Positions 24,563 to 37,990 are shown, numbered from the stretch's first letter. The stretch is 64,000 nucleotides of DNA from Dendrophyllia cribrosa (GCA_024195265.1 JAJLRJ010000006.1:18288641-18352640), one strand, 5' to 3'. Numbers and translations are program-made. Notes: generated from the letters alone by a model not told the origin.

Positions 24563-27500
24563 CTATTGCAAACGAGAATTTTCAATATAAGTCAAAAATT
24601 TCTTTCCCATTACAGAAGGTTGACAACTTTTTGGGAGGAAATCTGGCAACTGTTGAAAGATTCCCAAGGCTTTAGCTTCGTCCATGCTGCTGCACTGTAT
24701 TATACCCAGTTTCTGCGTTTGTAACTTGTTGAAGCAGCCTATTTCCTTTTTATCAACCCGTGCGTTGCCGATGTTGTTAACAGCAAAGAAGAAAATAGAC
24801 TGCTTATGAACTGGGTCACATACAGACTTCCAGTAGTATGCTGGCGCCAGAACTCGTCCGTTCAAAAGGATATCCGCACCATTTGAATTTTTTGCCTTGC
24901 CACCTTGAAAACAAAAATGTTACTGCAAAGTCATACTCAGGTTAGAAAAGCTTAAAAGAGAGGAAGGGATATTATAACAAGTAAAGCCCGAAAAACGTCT
25001 AGCTATGGGCTATAGAACATAACTGTTCGTAAAGACTAAAAAGTGATTTTATTGTACGGCTAAACTGGTTCTCGATGAAAGGAACATTCTGATTGGTTTT
25101 CAGAGAGGTTGATATTTTTTATACGGACGACCGCTTAGATGGACCGCCCACGAATTGATTTCACTGAATTGTCATTAAGATTTCCAAATTTCAAAAGAAG
25201 ACCGCTTTGCATGAACTAGATACGCCTTCTATTTGTCATGCCTACAATTTTGGCTAAAATGCATGTTGACCGAGCTGAATTTGCAAAATATTTTCCTAAT
25301 ACGAACTAGTTATTTCATTAACATCTGTGAAATGCATGAGAAAGGGAATGTCAGCCACTTAATCTGTCGTTTTCCGTTGTATTAGCTTTGTACTTCAATT
25401 TGCTAAACTGGTATTTAGACAAGGTATGATTGAATCGAAAATTCCTTAACTAAAGACAAAAGGATAGTTCAAAAAAGGAAGACTTTCTAGATCGTGTTAA
25501 CTAAAAAAGATTTCGATGACTTCACATTGCTGATAACAGAATCATTTTTCGAATTCAATTTAACCTTCTCTATGTATGCAACAGAGCTTTGACTACAGTG
25601 AACTGTCTAAGCCGGACACCTTTAGGACCACCTCTAGGTTACAGGGGTGTCCGCCTAATCATGATACAGAGTTTAGTTACAGACGAACAAGTGAAATTCG
25701 ACCTGAACCAGCCAATAACAGATGTCCATCTTAAAGAGGTGTCCGCCTTACAGGGGTGTATGTCTTAAGGGAGTTTTCTATACACTGATGATCCATCGTT
25801 GGGAAAATATCACACAACAACTGGCTACTAAAAATAGAACAACTGTGATACTCACTTGTGCCAGTGACCATAAACAGGGCGTGATTCTCTCGAGTTGCAT
25901 AATTTCTAAGAGCCTTTTCCAGTTCACCCCAGTTGCCTCCGTTAAACGCCTGCCACTGTGGTGCAATGTTGGTTGTTACCATGGTGTAGGAACGCGCATC
26001 GGGGGTTGCAAAATCCGCATTTGGAGTCAGATGACCTCTGGAACAGAACTGGTTGGCAAGTTTGTTGTAATTGTCGTAAAGTGTGGCTTGATTGGCAGCG
26101 TAGTCAGCATCAACTGCTACTGGGTCTTGATGCCGAGTATTGGGAAAAACAATAAGTAGTGAATGAGTTAATAATTTCACTGAATTTCCAATGACAGAGA
26201 GAGAATGATTGGCAATGTAAGGAAATGTTATATTTAACGAAACTATTTACGCAAATAATTATATTAATGAAATTGATCCAAATAATTGAAGGTAATTGCC
26301 TTAACCTTTATATCTATAATCTTCGAGATTATTAAGCAGATCTGCACTATATTTAAAAAAGAACCTCGCATGGAAACGAGGCTAAAACTTTTTCTCCATA
26401 ATTTTCGAGATTGTTGCGCAGACCGGTGAGTTAAGTATGAACACGTTCACATGGTACTTTGCAATAAAGGTGTTGTATTGCAACAAAAAAAAATATTTAG
26501 GCAAAAAAAAGGAAAAAGTGTACCAACTGTAGGGTCGCTCCTAAAGCCTCCCTCATCTCTGCCTCCGCCTTCCGGGATATTTGGCTGTAACACGTGTCCC
26601 GTGAATTCCGGAATAAGTGTTTGCTTGTTGTAGCAAACAGCAAACTGTGCTCTAGCAGGATTGGCGCCATAACAGAGCTGTATTCCTTTACACTTAACAG
26701 CCTTTCCAAGGACGGGGCTGTTTTTTTCAACAAAAGTTGTCCAGTAATTGAACAGACACTTGTTGAAGTCATTGGAAAAGGCGTTCATGTTGACTACTCT
26801 CTTCTGTCGCACCGCTAAAATATGAAGTAAGTGGTTATTTAAGGTGACTCGCAATAGTTCCCAGCATTTTCTATGACTTTCACTTCGATGGATCAATACT
26901 ACAATTCTTCATCAGTTGATGCTATAGCAATAGCATGAAACGAATGCCCAGTCATTGGTAAACAAGTTATGGTCTCTTTGTTAATGTAACAGTTTACCAA
27001 AGTAACAGTATAACCTGTTGAAGACACCCTTAATTTTAGCTTTAAGTGCTTATAACTAAAAATCGATCCCCTATTTTTTATTATCGAATTGTAATTACCA
27101 TGTTAAGATACAATGCGCGAACGAGGCGGGAAAAACGGGAAACAGCCGTACGGTCCTGCTAGAAAAGCATACAACGTCAGCGTGTGTTAAAATCTAAATA
27201 ATTTTGTCTTTACATTGGTCATATGATAAAATACTTAATAAGTACATAGTATATTTTCTGTCGATTTGCATCCAAAGTAGGTTACCCCAATAGGTCTTAA
27301 ATGATCCTCCTATATGTGTTGTCGTGTATTTTGATTATTACTTCTGCACTGATTTTGCTGTAAGTATCATGTTTGTTTTCAGTTATTTAAATATTACTGG
27401 TTCAAAAACACAATAAAAAGAAAAGAAAAAATGTTTTTCATGTAAGCAAAGGTAAAGCCTGAACTTAGCTGTTACTCTGCTGGGAAGAATTCCACCAATT

Positions 27501-27592
27501 TATTTATTACCTGCTTCAGTTGTTTCCAATGTTGCTCCTTGAAGCATCACAAAGAGCACGAAGGCTCCAAAAGATTGCTTGACTTTCATCAT
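24563..27592 (-). CDS. Secreted DNA/RNA non-specific endonuclease (Endonuclease_NS / ββα-metal family), complete
   Basis: Four exons: 27511-27592, 26524-26814, 25856-26125, 24563-24903; all GT-AG, each junction splits a codon after its first base and joins, 984 nt (327 aa plus stop). Exon 1 is a signal peptide (MMKVKQSFGAFVLFVMLQGA). Exon 2 holds ARAQFAVCYNKQTLIPEFTGHVL, the β-strand before the active site. Exon 3 has FCSRGHLTPNADF with the general-base His at residue 156, then TNIAPQWQAFNGGNWGELE with the predicted metal-binding Asn 186. The usual DRGH motif is SRGH here, a variant I recall from secreted invertebrate nucleases. Exon 4 is cysteine-bearing and ends ENSRLQ. Expected role: Mg-dependent cleavage of extracellular nucleic acid (digestion or defence); the role is inference. 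It is present once, between the two SCYL1 copies. Confidence 0.88.
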
Positions 27593-27735
27593 GGGTATAT
27601 TCTGTTTAGTGATAGAAGTCTACCTTTTGGGGTAAAGGCAAACAAACTTTGAATATTTCCAGCAATCAGGAGCGGGTTGTTAGTCGTTTTTTTTCTCCAT
27701 CAAGAATTTCAAGAATGTGACTGAACGTACTTTGA

Positions 27736-28170
27736 TTGGCCGAATTCATATTAGAAGACGGAAAACTCGTCACAGACGGAATTCAGTTAGAGAGAATACC
27801 GTCTGATATGAATTTAAGGACGGTAAATCGTCTTCATGAGACTGCTTCTCAGTGACCTTCTTCTTGGGCGCCATTTTTTTACCCAGAAACAGTTGCTGTC
27901 TTTCTAGTTCCAGTTGTTTCCTAGTGCATGCAAGCGCTTAGCGAAAAACCGTCTTCGTGATTTTCGCGTCTAATATGAATTTAAGACAGTTCAGTTCGTC
28001 TAAGACGAGTTTCCCGTCTTATTTTTTCCGTCGGTTTAGACGGAAAAATAGACGGATAAATTTGAGACGGGAAACTCGTCTTTCACCGGATTCATATCAG
28101 ACGAGTTTTCCGTCTGTAGGCGAGTTTCCCGTTCAAGACGGTTTTTCGTCTCTAATATGAATTCGGCCAA
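27736..28170. mobile_element. MITE with GACGGAAAACTCGTC subterminal repeats, upstream of nuclease
   Basis: Ends TTGGCCGAATTCATATTAGA and its near-exact reverse complement. The interior is built of short inverted units gacgggaaactcgtc and gacgagttttccgtc. Its near edge is about 145 bp upstream of the nuclease ATG, so it may lie in that gene's promoter. Confidence 0.7.
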
Positions 28171-28411
28171 ATTAATGAAAATATTCAACGGTCACATTAC
28201 GTCAAGAAGAAGCCCTCAAACAAAGAACATCAGACGGGGAGTGAGTGCGAGCGACCTCGGGTGCTTACCATTTGTAGGAAAAAACCGGTTGGGGTGACCG
28301 TTACATAATGGTAAGCGATTTCCAAATTTACCGACCAACCGACGAGATTGCACTTTCCATTTAAATATTCCATTTCCCCATCCTGGTACCCAGACCGTAC
28401 GGTGGCCCACA

Positions 28412-28557
28412 ACTGTCACGGCAAGAGCAAAAGACCCACGGCAAAAGAAAAAAGCTCACGGCAAAAGCAAAAGGCTCACGGCAAAAGCAAAAGGCTCACG
28501 GCAAAAGCAAAAAGCTCACGGCAAGAGCAAAAAGCTCAGGGCAAGAGTGAAATCTTA
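28412..28557 (+). repeat. 20-bp minisatellite, left arm (about 7 units)
   Basis: Units of cggcaaaagcaaaaggctca with g/a and c/t variants. Being 20 bp, the unit shifts frame each repeat and gives a 20-residue Lys/Ser/Gln-rich peptide period without stops. Confidence 0.85.
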
Positions 28558-29954
28558 AGGAGACTGGGAAGTATGTCGAGATGGCAGTTTAAAAAACATT
28601 TTTCCCCTTTTTATGTCTCTTTACTTTTTTTATCATAATTCTTGTTGTCTAAATGGTCTCACAGTGGTAAACAGCCCGAAAAAATATATTTGAGATATGA
28701 AAGACAACTGAAGCTTATTTTTATATTAGCACCCGTACGTGGACTTTTTGGACAATCTGCTATTTATACGGTAGTCCAGAATTTTCGTAGAATTTCCATG
28801 TAATCTGACTTATTCTTGCCGATCCAAAATATGATGTCTTTGAAAAGATGCATTAAGCGATTCTAATGCGCGTTGTTGATTTGATTCAGACTAATTTGCC
28901 AAGTCTGTGTACACTACGCGAACGACTCATTTCTCGCCACTGAGAATTTGTTTATTGAACTCACATTAAATGTCACGCAACCTCTCGTTCAAAGACCATA
29001 AATACAAGACTAAAAGTAGGTTGAATAATCGCAAAATGAATTTCTTACAAACTTTGTTAAAAATATAATATTATTAATAAGGTAGGTTAATATTATTCTG
29101 AAAATTCCTCGAGCATTGGAACTCACAGACTGGAATAACCCCTATGAATAGCTAATACCAGCCAGCCGACGTACAGTCCCGTACGACTAAAATTAAACCA
29201 CTGCGAATACTAGGATTCGAACGGGAGTCCAGACTTTCGTAGAATTTCCATGTAAATACCTATTTGACTCACGGCAGTACCTCCCATCTTTGTTCAAAAG
29301 TTTTAAGGGAGTCTGTTAATATATTATTCAGCTGGTGCAGACCGTGCAAATGCCAACTCATTTCTCTCTTAGTGACGCCGCTCGCGGGAACACGCAGTCT
29401 GTACGTTAGAATACTCGAGAAATTTTCATACATTTCCCTACCTTTTTCATAATATTTATTTTACATTTATTTTTACAACCTACGTTTAGTCTTGTATTTA
29501 ATACATGTCAATAGTCCGTCTTTGAACGAGCGGTTGTGTGACCAAGTTACCCGTGAGTTCATGTGTAAAATGAGTTGTTCGCGTAGTGTACACAGACTGA
29601 GCAAATTAGTCTGAATCAAATCAACAACGTTCACTAGAATCGCTTAATGCATCTTTACAAAGACATCATATTTTGGATCGGCAAGAATAAGTCAGATTAC
29701 ATGGAAATTCTACGAAAATTCTGGACTACCGTATGAATAGCAGATTGTCCAAAAAGTCCACGTACGGGTGCTAATATAAAAATAAGCTTCAGTTGTCTTT
29801 CATATCTCAAATATATTTTTTTCGCGCTGTTTACCACTGTGAGACCATTTAGACAACAAGAATTATGATAAAAAAAAGTAAAGAGAAAAAAAAAGGGGAA
29901 AAATGTTTTTTAAACTGCCATCTCGACATACTTCCCAGTCTCCTTAAGATTTCA

Positions 29955-30210
29955 CTCTTGCCGTGAGCTTTTTGCTCTTGCCGTGAGCTTTTTGCTTTTG
30001 CCGTGAGCCTTTTGCTTTTGCCGTGAGCCTTTTGCTTTTGCCGTGAGCTTTTTGCTTTTGCCGTGAGCTTTTTGCTTTTGCCGTGAGCTTTTTGCTTTTG
30101 CCGTGAGCTTTTTGCTTTTGCCGTGGGCCTTTTGCTTTTGCCGTGAGCTTTTTGCTTTTGCCGTGGGCCTTTTGCTTTTGCCGTGGGTCTTTTGCTCTTG
30201 CCGTGACAGT
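29955..30210 (-). repeat. 20-bp minisatellite, right arm (about 13 units)
   Basis: Inverted relative to the left-arm array and longer by about six units, so the arms have diverged by unit gain or loss after the foldback formed. Confidence 0.85.
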
Positions 30211-30424
30211 TGTGGGCCACCGTAAATACCGTTAAACTCGATTTAGTTATTTGAATTTTTCTAAATTCAATTAATGGTAAGGAAATTTCCAACGTTCCAT
30301 TCCGAATCGGAAAAAATGGGACTACCTCTGGAGGTATTCCACAATTTCCGAAGGGATTTTCCGGAAATTGTCTGATCCATTTGACTTTCAACCGAAATGT
30401 CCGGAATTTTTGGCTAAATGGTAA

Positions 30425-30666
30425 GCATCCCTCGTACCGTCCGCTAGCTGAGAATCAGGCTAGTGGGATCGCAGCATTTTAAGGTTCCCTAGTTCCCATT
30501 TATACACTTTGGTGGAGAGACACTAAATGTGGAACAAATTGAAGTCTGTTGTCTTAGAAACAAACGTCGGCGAAGAAAAAGACTCTAGGATTTACGGAAA
30601 GGTGAAAGTAGCTAATAAATTCGGCGGATAAAATTTTCTCCCGCTAAAATATTCAGTTAAACTAGT
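30425..30666. other. Intergenic, nothing recognised
   Basis: Single-copy-looking AT-rich DNA between the foldback element and the repeat at 30667. No coding or RNA gene signal. Confidence 0.4.
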
Positions 30667-31580
30667 AGTAATCATAGATTATAGTGCGTCTCCTTATCCC
30701 GTGGCACCTCGTCTTGACCTAGTACCTCAGTTTCATGAATTAATTCAGCCACTGTTTAAAAGGGCTATGTCGCGAGATATGTCACGCAGGCAAAAACGTC
30801 GGGCCGTCATCAAACAAATTCACGCTATCGCCGTGGAATCGGGCAAAATCCTGCTGTGCTGTGTACTCCGAAAGGTCTCAGATTTTTTCCGACATGTAAA
30901 TAGTATATTTGTCTTGATTTCATTTCGGTTATTTCTCCGATTCTGAAATCATACTCCTTAGTACATGTACTAATACCGGAACCGGAAATAAGAAATTTCT
31001 GAGAAAGCATGTTCTTGGACACCGCGTTAGTGGAGCATGAAATCGACGTTTAAGCCACGCAACATTCAACGTGAATTTCGCAGGATTTTTTGGATAAAAT
31101 TACAACTACCAGTTGCAAGTAAGACACAAGACTGTTGAATATAATTCCTTTATTAGCTAGACAAATTTTAGTCACAAAACTGCGAAATCTTTAGTCGCAA
31201 ATGCGCCCGATACAGGCGCAATTTCGAGCACTGTAAAGTTAATCTGCGTTCGCCTGGCGCGGCCGGTCAGTGAATTATTGCTACAAGACATAAGCGAATT
31301 GCACCGTACCGTAGAACATCGAGAAGAACGACGTCGGTATTTAGGTGAAAGCTTCCCAAATCAGGCAGAGAACCACAGCAAAATCAAGATAGAACATTCA
31401 AAACATACCAGAAAGGTAGCGAGGAAAATCTGTAACTTCTTGTTTGATTCCAAAGAGACCCAACAACTTACCTGGTCCGGAGAAGAACCTTCGTCCAATT
31501 TTTCCACTGCGTACTTTTACTAGGCATTGAAACCTACGATTACGTATGATTCCAAAATCGGGAAAATATCCGAAACTAAA
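30667..31580. repeat. Diverged extra copy of the 806-1740 repeat
   Basis: Matches 806-1740 and 32370-33304 with several substitutions and small indels, much more diverged than the long duplication. It sits immediately left of the right duplicate, so homologous repeats flank the duplicated segment on its left side. Confidence 0.7.
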
Positions 31581-31582
31581 TC

Positions 31583-31891
31583 CCCAGGGGGGATACTCGA
31601 AATTTACATGACGGGGGAGTCCGACGTATGTTTTTGGGTCAAGAAATCGGGCGGGTATTTTTTTGGGTCTTAAAAAAAATAAGCGTATTTTTTTGGGTTT
31701 CAAATCTCAGAGCGACGTTTTTGTTGCGATCAGTGCCGGGGTTTACGTGGATCAGATTATTTTTTTGGGTATAAAATTTCGATGCTAGGTATTTTTTTGG
31801 GTGTAAATTTCAAGCTCGAGTATTTAGGGTTCAAAAAATGAGGCTCCGTCGGACCCCCCCCGTCATGTAAATTTCGAGTATCCCCCCTGGG
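31583..31891. mobile_element. 309-bp MITE, right copy
   Basis: Duplicate of 19-327 with the same ACTAAATC flanks at 31575-31582 and 31892-31899. Confidence 0.8.
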
Positions 31892-34269
31892 ACTAAATCA
31901 AGACAAATAGATTATTCACATATGTGACATTTCGGAACCCCAGCTCCCCAGGCCTGATTTCCACGCGATGCTGGATACTATTATGACGTTTCAAGATGGC
32001 GCAGATTTGGTACCGACACTTTTCTCGATTCGTTCCGCTTAGACGACGCGCTAAGCATGCTGGATACTATTGTGACGTTTCAAGATGGCGCAGATTTGGT
32101 ACCGACACTTTTCTCGATTCGTTCCGCCTAGCCGACAAGATTAGGAAGCGTCTCCTTCGTCGACGCAAAAACCCGACAATTTTTAACTGTATTAGCTTTC
32201 ATGTAGTTTCCTTTCGAAGGTACTAAAATGATATAGTAAAACGCTTTTCAGAATTTTCGCGAACCTTTCAAACTTGACCAAGTTTTTCGTTTATCCATCC
32301 AAGCTAGGTTAACGATGTGGGTTTCGGATTTTGTATTCTGTCTTTGTGTCGCCTGTTATAAAGTATAACTAGAAGTAATCATAGATTATAGTGCGTCTCC
32401 ATATCCCGTGGCACCTCGTCTTGACCTAGTACCTCAGTTTCATGAATTAATTTAGCCAGTGTTTAAAAGGGCTATGTCGCGAGATATGTCACGCAGGCAA
32501 AAACGTGGGGCCGACATCAAACAAATCATTCACGCTATCGCCGTGGGATCGGGCAAAATCCTGCCGTGCTGTGTACTCCGAAAGGTCTCAGATTTTTCCG
32601 AGGTATAAATAGTATATTTGTCTTGATTTCATTTCGGTTATTTCTCCGATTCTGAAATCATACTCCTCAGTACATGTACTAATACCGGAACCGGAAATGA
32701 GAAATTTCCGAGAAAGCCTGAAAAAGTGCTCCCGTGATAAACTTCTTGGACACCGCGCATGAAATCGACGTTTAAGTCACGCAACATTCAACGTCAATTT
32801 CGCAGGATTTTTCGGATAAAATTGTAACTACCAGTTGCAAGTAAGACACAAGACTATTGAATATAATTCCTTTATTAGCTAGACAAATTTTAGTCACAAA
32901 ACTGCGAAATCTTTAGTCGCAAATGCGCCCGATACAGGCGCAATTTCGAGCACTGCAAAGTTATTAAATCTGCGTTCGCCCTGGCGCGGACGGTCAGTGA
33001 ATTATTGCTACAAGACATACAGCGAATTGCACCGTACCGTAGAACATCGCGAAGAACGACGTCGGTATTTAGGTGAAAGCCTCCCCAATCAGGCAGAGAA
33101 CCACAGCAAAATCAAGATATAACGTTCAAAACATACCAGAACGGTAGCGAGGAAAATCCGATAACTTCTTGCTTGATTCCAAAAGACCCAACAACTTACT
33201 TGGTCCGGAGAAGAACCTTCGTCCAATTTTTCCACTGCGTACTTTTAGTAGGCATTGAAATATTGAGCCGTACGATTCCAAAATCGGGAAAATATCCGAA
33301 ACTAAGTCAAGACAAATAGATTATTCACATGTGACATTTCGGAACCCCAGCTCCCCAGAATGATGCCTGATTTCCACGCGCTGGGAATGCTGGATACTAT
33401 TGTGACGTTTCAACATGGCGCAGATTTGGTACCGACACTTTTCTCGATTCGTTCCGCCTAGCCGACAAGATTAGGAAGCGTCTCCTTCGTCGACGCAATC
33501 AGGATTCGCCAAACTTGAATGTGCTTATGTTTTCCTCAAAATAAAGATTTAGCAATAATCATGATTTTAGGTTCTTGACATAGACTACATTGTGTTGTAA
33601 ACTTCTTAGTTTTTACTAACCTTTTCGCCTTGTCCGCTCTGACTGTCAAAACTCAACTCAACAACGGCTATTTATCAATGGTCAATTAACAAAACCACCT
33701 TTCTCTTAGCAACTTTCTATTAAGGACTATTTATTATTCGAGCCTATTACCAGGTCACCACATTGTTCCTAGCTGTTTCTCGCCTAGATCAAGACAACAT
33801 TTCAAAGCCTGTGCGAGATTAACATATATTCATTTTTCTAAGTTCTCCTTTGAGATAAGATTTACCGAGAAAACACTTTTAAACCAAGAAATACCGCATA
33901 CCATTTGTACATGAACAACGAGTTGTTCATCATCGAACAGTTCCGAGATTTACCTTTTACTCTGAACATCATTATTTAGGAGCATTTATACGAAGAAAAT
34001 AAGCTGCGGCTTATCCAAGCCGCGAACTCACCGTATAAATGGTACATTTTGCGCGGTTGTGGCCGCGGTTTATTCAAGCCACGACTCAGGGGCCGCAGCT
34101 GATGTAAGACAGGAACTTGCTCCTCTAAATGAGTACGCGGCTTATCCAAACCGGGACAACTGCGCAAGCGTACATTTGGTTTGTTAGCTTGCGCGAGGGC
34201 GCGTTTCGTAATCCAGTTCAAAGGGGACAAACTTCAAATAAATGTGGCTACTAAACATATCTGAATTTC

Positions 34270-34311
<42 letters not shown>

Positions 34312-37249
34312 ACAATTGGTTTCGGCTCCATTAAATCCTATACCAATTGTAGAACATTTTAGGAGGAGCCACCCACAGTGTGAGGCAATAGAGAAATTAA
34401 ATAGGGGCGCTAGGATGATATGAAGGACCTAAAATAATAAAGGATGCGGTATCTCTCAATTCTGGATTGCTAGTCTCATCTCCCGTAGTGTAGTGCCATA
34501 CTTCTCAATGATAGCACCGTGGCGTTTGAAGAATTTAGCAAACGATTTACGAAGGAGCGTAGATTTGGTCGAGAGCTGCGAGAAACAGACTTCCTCAAGT
34601 ACCTCAAGCACTCCAAACGCTAAAATGACTAGAAAAACTTGGAGTTGCGCAGAGGAACGAAAATTTGAAAATAGCATAATAATCCAAGTGACGAATTATT
34701 ATATTTAGGCGACATTTGGCAAGAAAAATGCAGGATCGTAACGAGGTATATTTGATTCCGGCCAAATACATGTACGTTGGGAATTTTGATCCCTGATCCC
34801 GCAAAAAAAGTTGACCCCACGAGATTCTCTCTTTATAATTTTGCCTCGTTGCATAACATAAACACGACAAGACACCACATTCGCGCCAGCAAAGATCTAA
34901 CTGTCTACAATTGTAAAATTGATTGTTAATAATAATGACAGGCCAAACACGACAACTCAGTGTGGAATCTTACCGTGTTAATTCACTACTCCTCCAAGAA
35001 ACGGCACTGAAAAAATGAGAGAAGTCAAGATGAAATAAAATTTATTTCGATGACTTGTGTATTCTTTCAGTTGTAAGTAATTATTTAGTTCTGTAACAAA
35101 GGGAAAACAAAAGCATCCACGTCGTTTAATAACCTTGCCTCGGCACGTTAATGACAAAAGAGCTAATTAACATTTAGATCGATCCTAAGACTGAAAGGGC
35201 TAATGATCCATACCTCGGCAACTATGCATTCTCGAGAAGAATGCCAGCAATTACAAACCATTACAAAGGTCCTTATACGAACTCATCCGCCGTAACAGGG
35301 ACTTTTGGGGAATTTAAATCCGTGGCTGAGTGAGAGGTGCTCTGCTACTAACAGAGCGGTCTTTTACATGAAGTGGATCAGAGCGTCGTTCAGGGACATG
35401 TTCTTTTATTGCTAGTGTTGACTCATATACGGTTACACGCAAAACTCAAAGCTCTTACTGAGACTAATTGTCATATACCAGTTGCAGCCAATAGTATTTG
35501 GACAGCTCAATTTTGCTTGCGTACAGTTAAATCCTGTATTAAGCGGACACCCTCGAGGAATGCTCTAGCCCAAAGAAAACGTCATTATTGATGCCACTGC
35601 AAATATCATTCTAATGAACGTTGCAAGTTATCGTTAACTTGAACAGTGCGTTTCTGTTCATTCATTTTATTGAAAGTGAAAAACTGATCAAGTTATTATG
35701 TAGAAAGTCAGATTCTAGTTGCACAACCAAACAAGCAAAATAAGTCAGTTTTGACAATCAAACGCACGTCAAGACAGTCTCCTTATTTCACTGCAGTTCA
35801 AGAACGTGAAGGGGCGGGGCCTACATTAATTTGAACAGATTCGTTATCACCTTTTAGTTTCTGCAGCTTCATTTGTTTGGAGCGAGTTATTAACTTTGCA
35901 GTTTGATGACAACGAAAAGTTCTCCTCAGTGACAACGAAAAGTTCTCCTCAGTATCCATGGTAACGAGGATAGTCCAACAACAACTCAACCAATCGATAA
36001 GGTTAAAACTGGCCGCTCCTTAAATGGATCCGCATGCTCTTCGTCTGACTGATTTGGCATTCTACTGTTCAGCATGCGCTTCGCTTTGCTCTCCAATTAG
36101 GGGACCAACTGGTCAATAGACCTGAAAAGATATATATGATTTTGTCTTCATTGGCTTGAGTCTATACTTATAATTGTCCATTTTATACAGGTTTTGAACA
36201 ATAGAAACAACCATTTCAGTCAACTTGTAGTTGTCCGCGTCCGTTTAATAGAAGTGTCCATTTAATACAGGTATTCTTAATGGTAAACATGGGAACACAA
36301 TTTTGGGACTTCCGCTTAATGGAGGGGTCTGCTTAATATGGTATCCACTTAGTACAGGTTTACATGTATTAGGTTACCAGATATATAAAAACATTTTTAT
36401 TAAATTCTAAAGATATTACTTTTCGCACCAACGCAACCTAAAGCTCATTTCATATTCCAAAGCCTTTGTTCTTACAGCCGGTGACAAACACCTGTAAGAC
36501 TCACTTTTCCATAATGAGAACACATCGTCAAGATATGGCTTAGTTATAAGTTATGTTTGGACCGCAGGCATTAAGATATTTGCAAAGGAAACTACCATTT
36601 TCGTTCCTAGCATTAATGTTCCATGAGTTTGGAGATGATTCTTTCAAGCGTTAAATCAAAATAATTTTCTTTGAGAATAAGCCTTAGCATTTCCCTGAGG
36701 TTTTCGCTCGGTATAAGAGGCTTCTTTTCGTAGAATGTTTCATTTGCTTTACATACAGTGTTTATTCCTTCCTATTGATTTGTGGGATGTTAGAAACAAC
36801 GGGACGGTAGCTGAAGAGAGAGAGAGAGACCCTGGGAACAAGGTTGAATATGTCACCACGGGCGTCATGCAGCTTGTGTGAGACATGCAATACAGGTGAA
36901 TACCGCTTGGCATTCTGAACACACTTTAATGATTTAGTCAAAGTTATCAACGATTACATGATCATGACTAGCCAGTTAGTGAACCAACTTTCTAGAGTGA
37001 GTCGTTTGTAGTAGTCCGTACTGTAAGTAACGCATTCGGCAGAGTCCCAGTCATTTCTGTGATTCTTGTGTAAATGGTGTTCAGCAATGTGATTGTTGAC
37101 ATCACCAGTTTTTGTCGCCCGTTTCTGTTCAGTCAGTCGTATGTTCAGATTTCTGCCAGTCTCACCGATGTATAAAGAGGCATGGCAGTCGCAGCATTTG
37201 ATCTTGTATACTGCTCCTTGTCTGTCGTTAGGTTCGTCCTTGTCTTTAA

Positions 37250-37990
37250 AGTGCCTATAACCCCTAGAAAGTTATTTTCAGAATCAACTCTATGTAGATT
37301 GAATAGTTGAATGGTAAAATATTTCTGGTTTTGAACGTCGCGTTTGTGAGTTATAGAGATTTGAACTGAATTTACAAAATGCTAATTAGATGACGTCAAC
37401 CCGGGAATCATTTATTATACAACTACTTGTTTTCACCTCCAAGTAATATTTTTTACGAATCAATAGACTATCCACAGTTTATTTTTAGCATTTATCAAAT
37501 TAATTATCTTCAACCTGTAAACTGCGCATTGTAAATTGGTGTAGAAATAATGGCAAATTCCCGGGTTGACGTCATCTAATTAGCATTTTGTAAATTCAAA
37601 TCTCTATAACTCACAAACGCGACGTTCAAAACATAGTTAATAGAACAAACTGGTTATAAAGCTCATCAAATTTCAAAAAGAGTGTACAAAGCTGCTTTGT
37701 TTTATGTTGAACGAACCGTGACCCTGCACATTGTTTTGTTTAACGTGTGAGCCCAAATGTTTCTACTGGTCAGTTGCTTATATGCATTTCAATACCTTTT
37801 GTGTTTTGTGCAGGGTCAAGGCAAACGAACAAAGGAAATGGAGAACAAAAACATATAACAAAGGACTGACTGAGTTTCATAACCAGTTTGTTCTATTAAC
37901 TATGTTCAAAACCAGAAATATTTTACCATTCAACTATTCAATCTACATAGAGTTGATTCTGAAAATAACTTTCTAGGGATTATAGGCACT
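37250..37990. mobile_element. 741-bp TTAA element, right copy
   Basis: Same as 5686-6426, with TTAA at 37246-37249 and 37991-37994, carried on the duplicated segment. Confidence 0.8.
37337..37628. mobile_element. Innermost palindromic MITE, right copy
   Basis: Duplicate of 5773-6064 on the right segment. Confidence 0.75.

Larger units (their letters stand above)
28265..30424. mobile_element. 2.2-kb foldback element with 20-bp minisatellite
   Basis: Outer ends read TTACCATTT and AAATGGTAA. Long inverted arms at about 28401-29023 and 29479-30222 match closely. Each arm carries an array of a 20-bp unit (cggcaaaagcaaaaggctca): about 7 units on the left, about 13 on the right. The centre (29024-29478) has a degenerate third copy of ttcgtagaatttccatgtaa and one RNA polymerase III B-box-like GTTCGAATCC (minus strand, 29213-29222). 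The 180-codon frame at 29849-30391 is a translation of the minisatellite. Confidence 0.75.

Noticed and set aside
29200..29280. tRNA or tRNA-derived SINE (B-box-like GTTCGAATCC on the minus strand)
   Set aside because: No A box or cloverleaf arms at suitable distance, and it lies in the centre of a foldback element.
29849..30391. 180-codon Lys/Ser/Gln-rich frame as a basic repeat protein
   Set aside because: It is the translation of a 20-bp minisatellite inside a foldback element; the opposite arm gives the same peptide on the other strand, and no start context or splice signals stand out.
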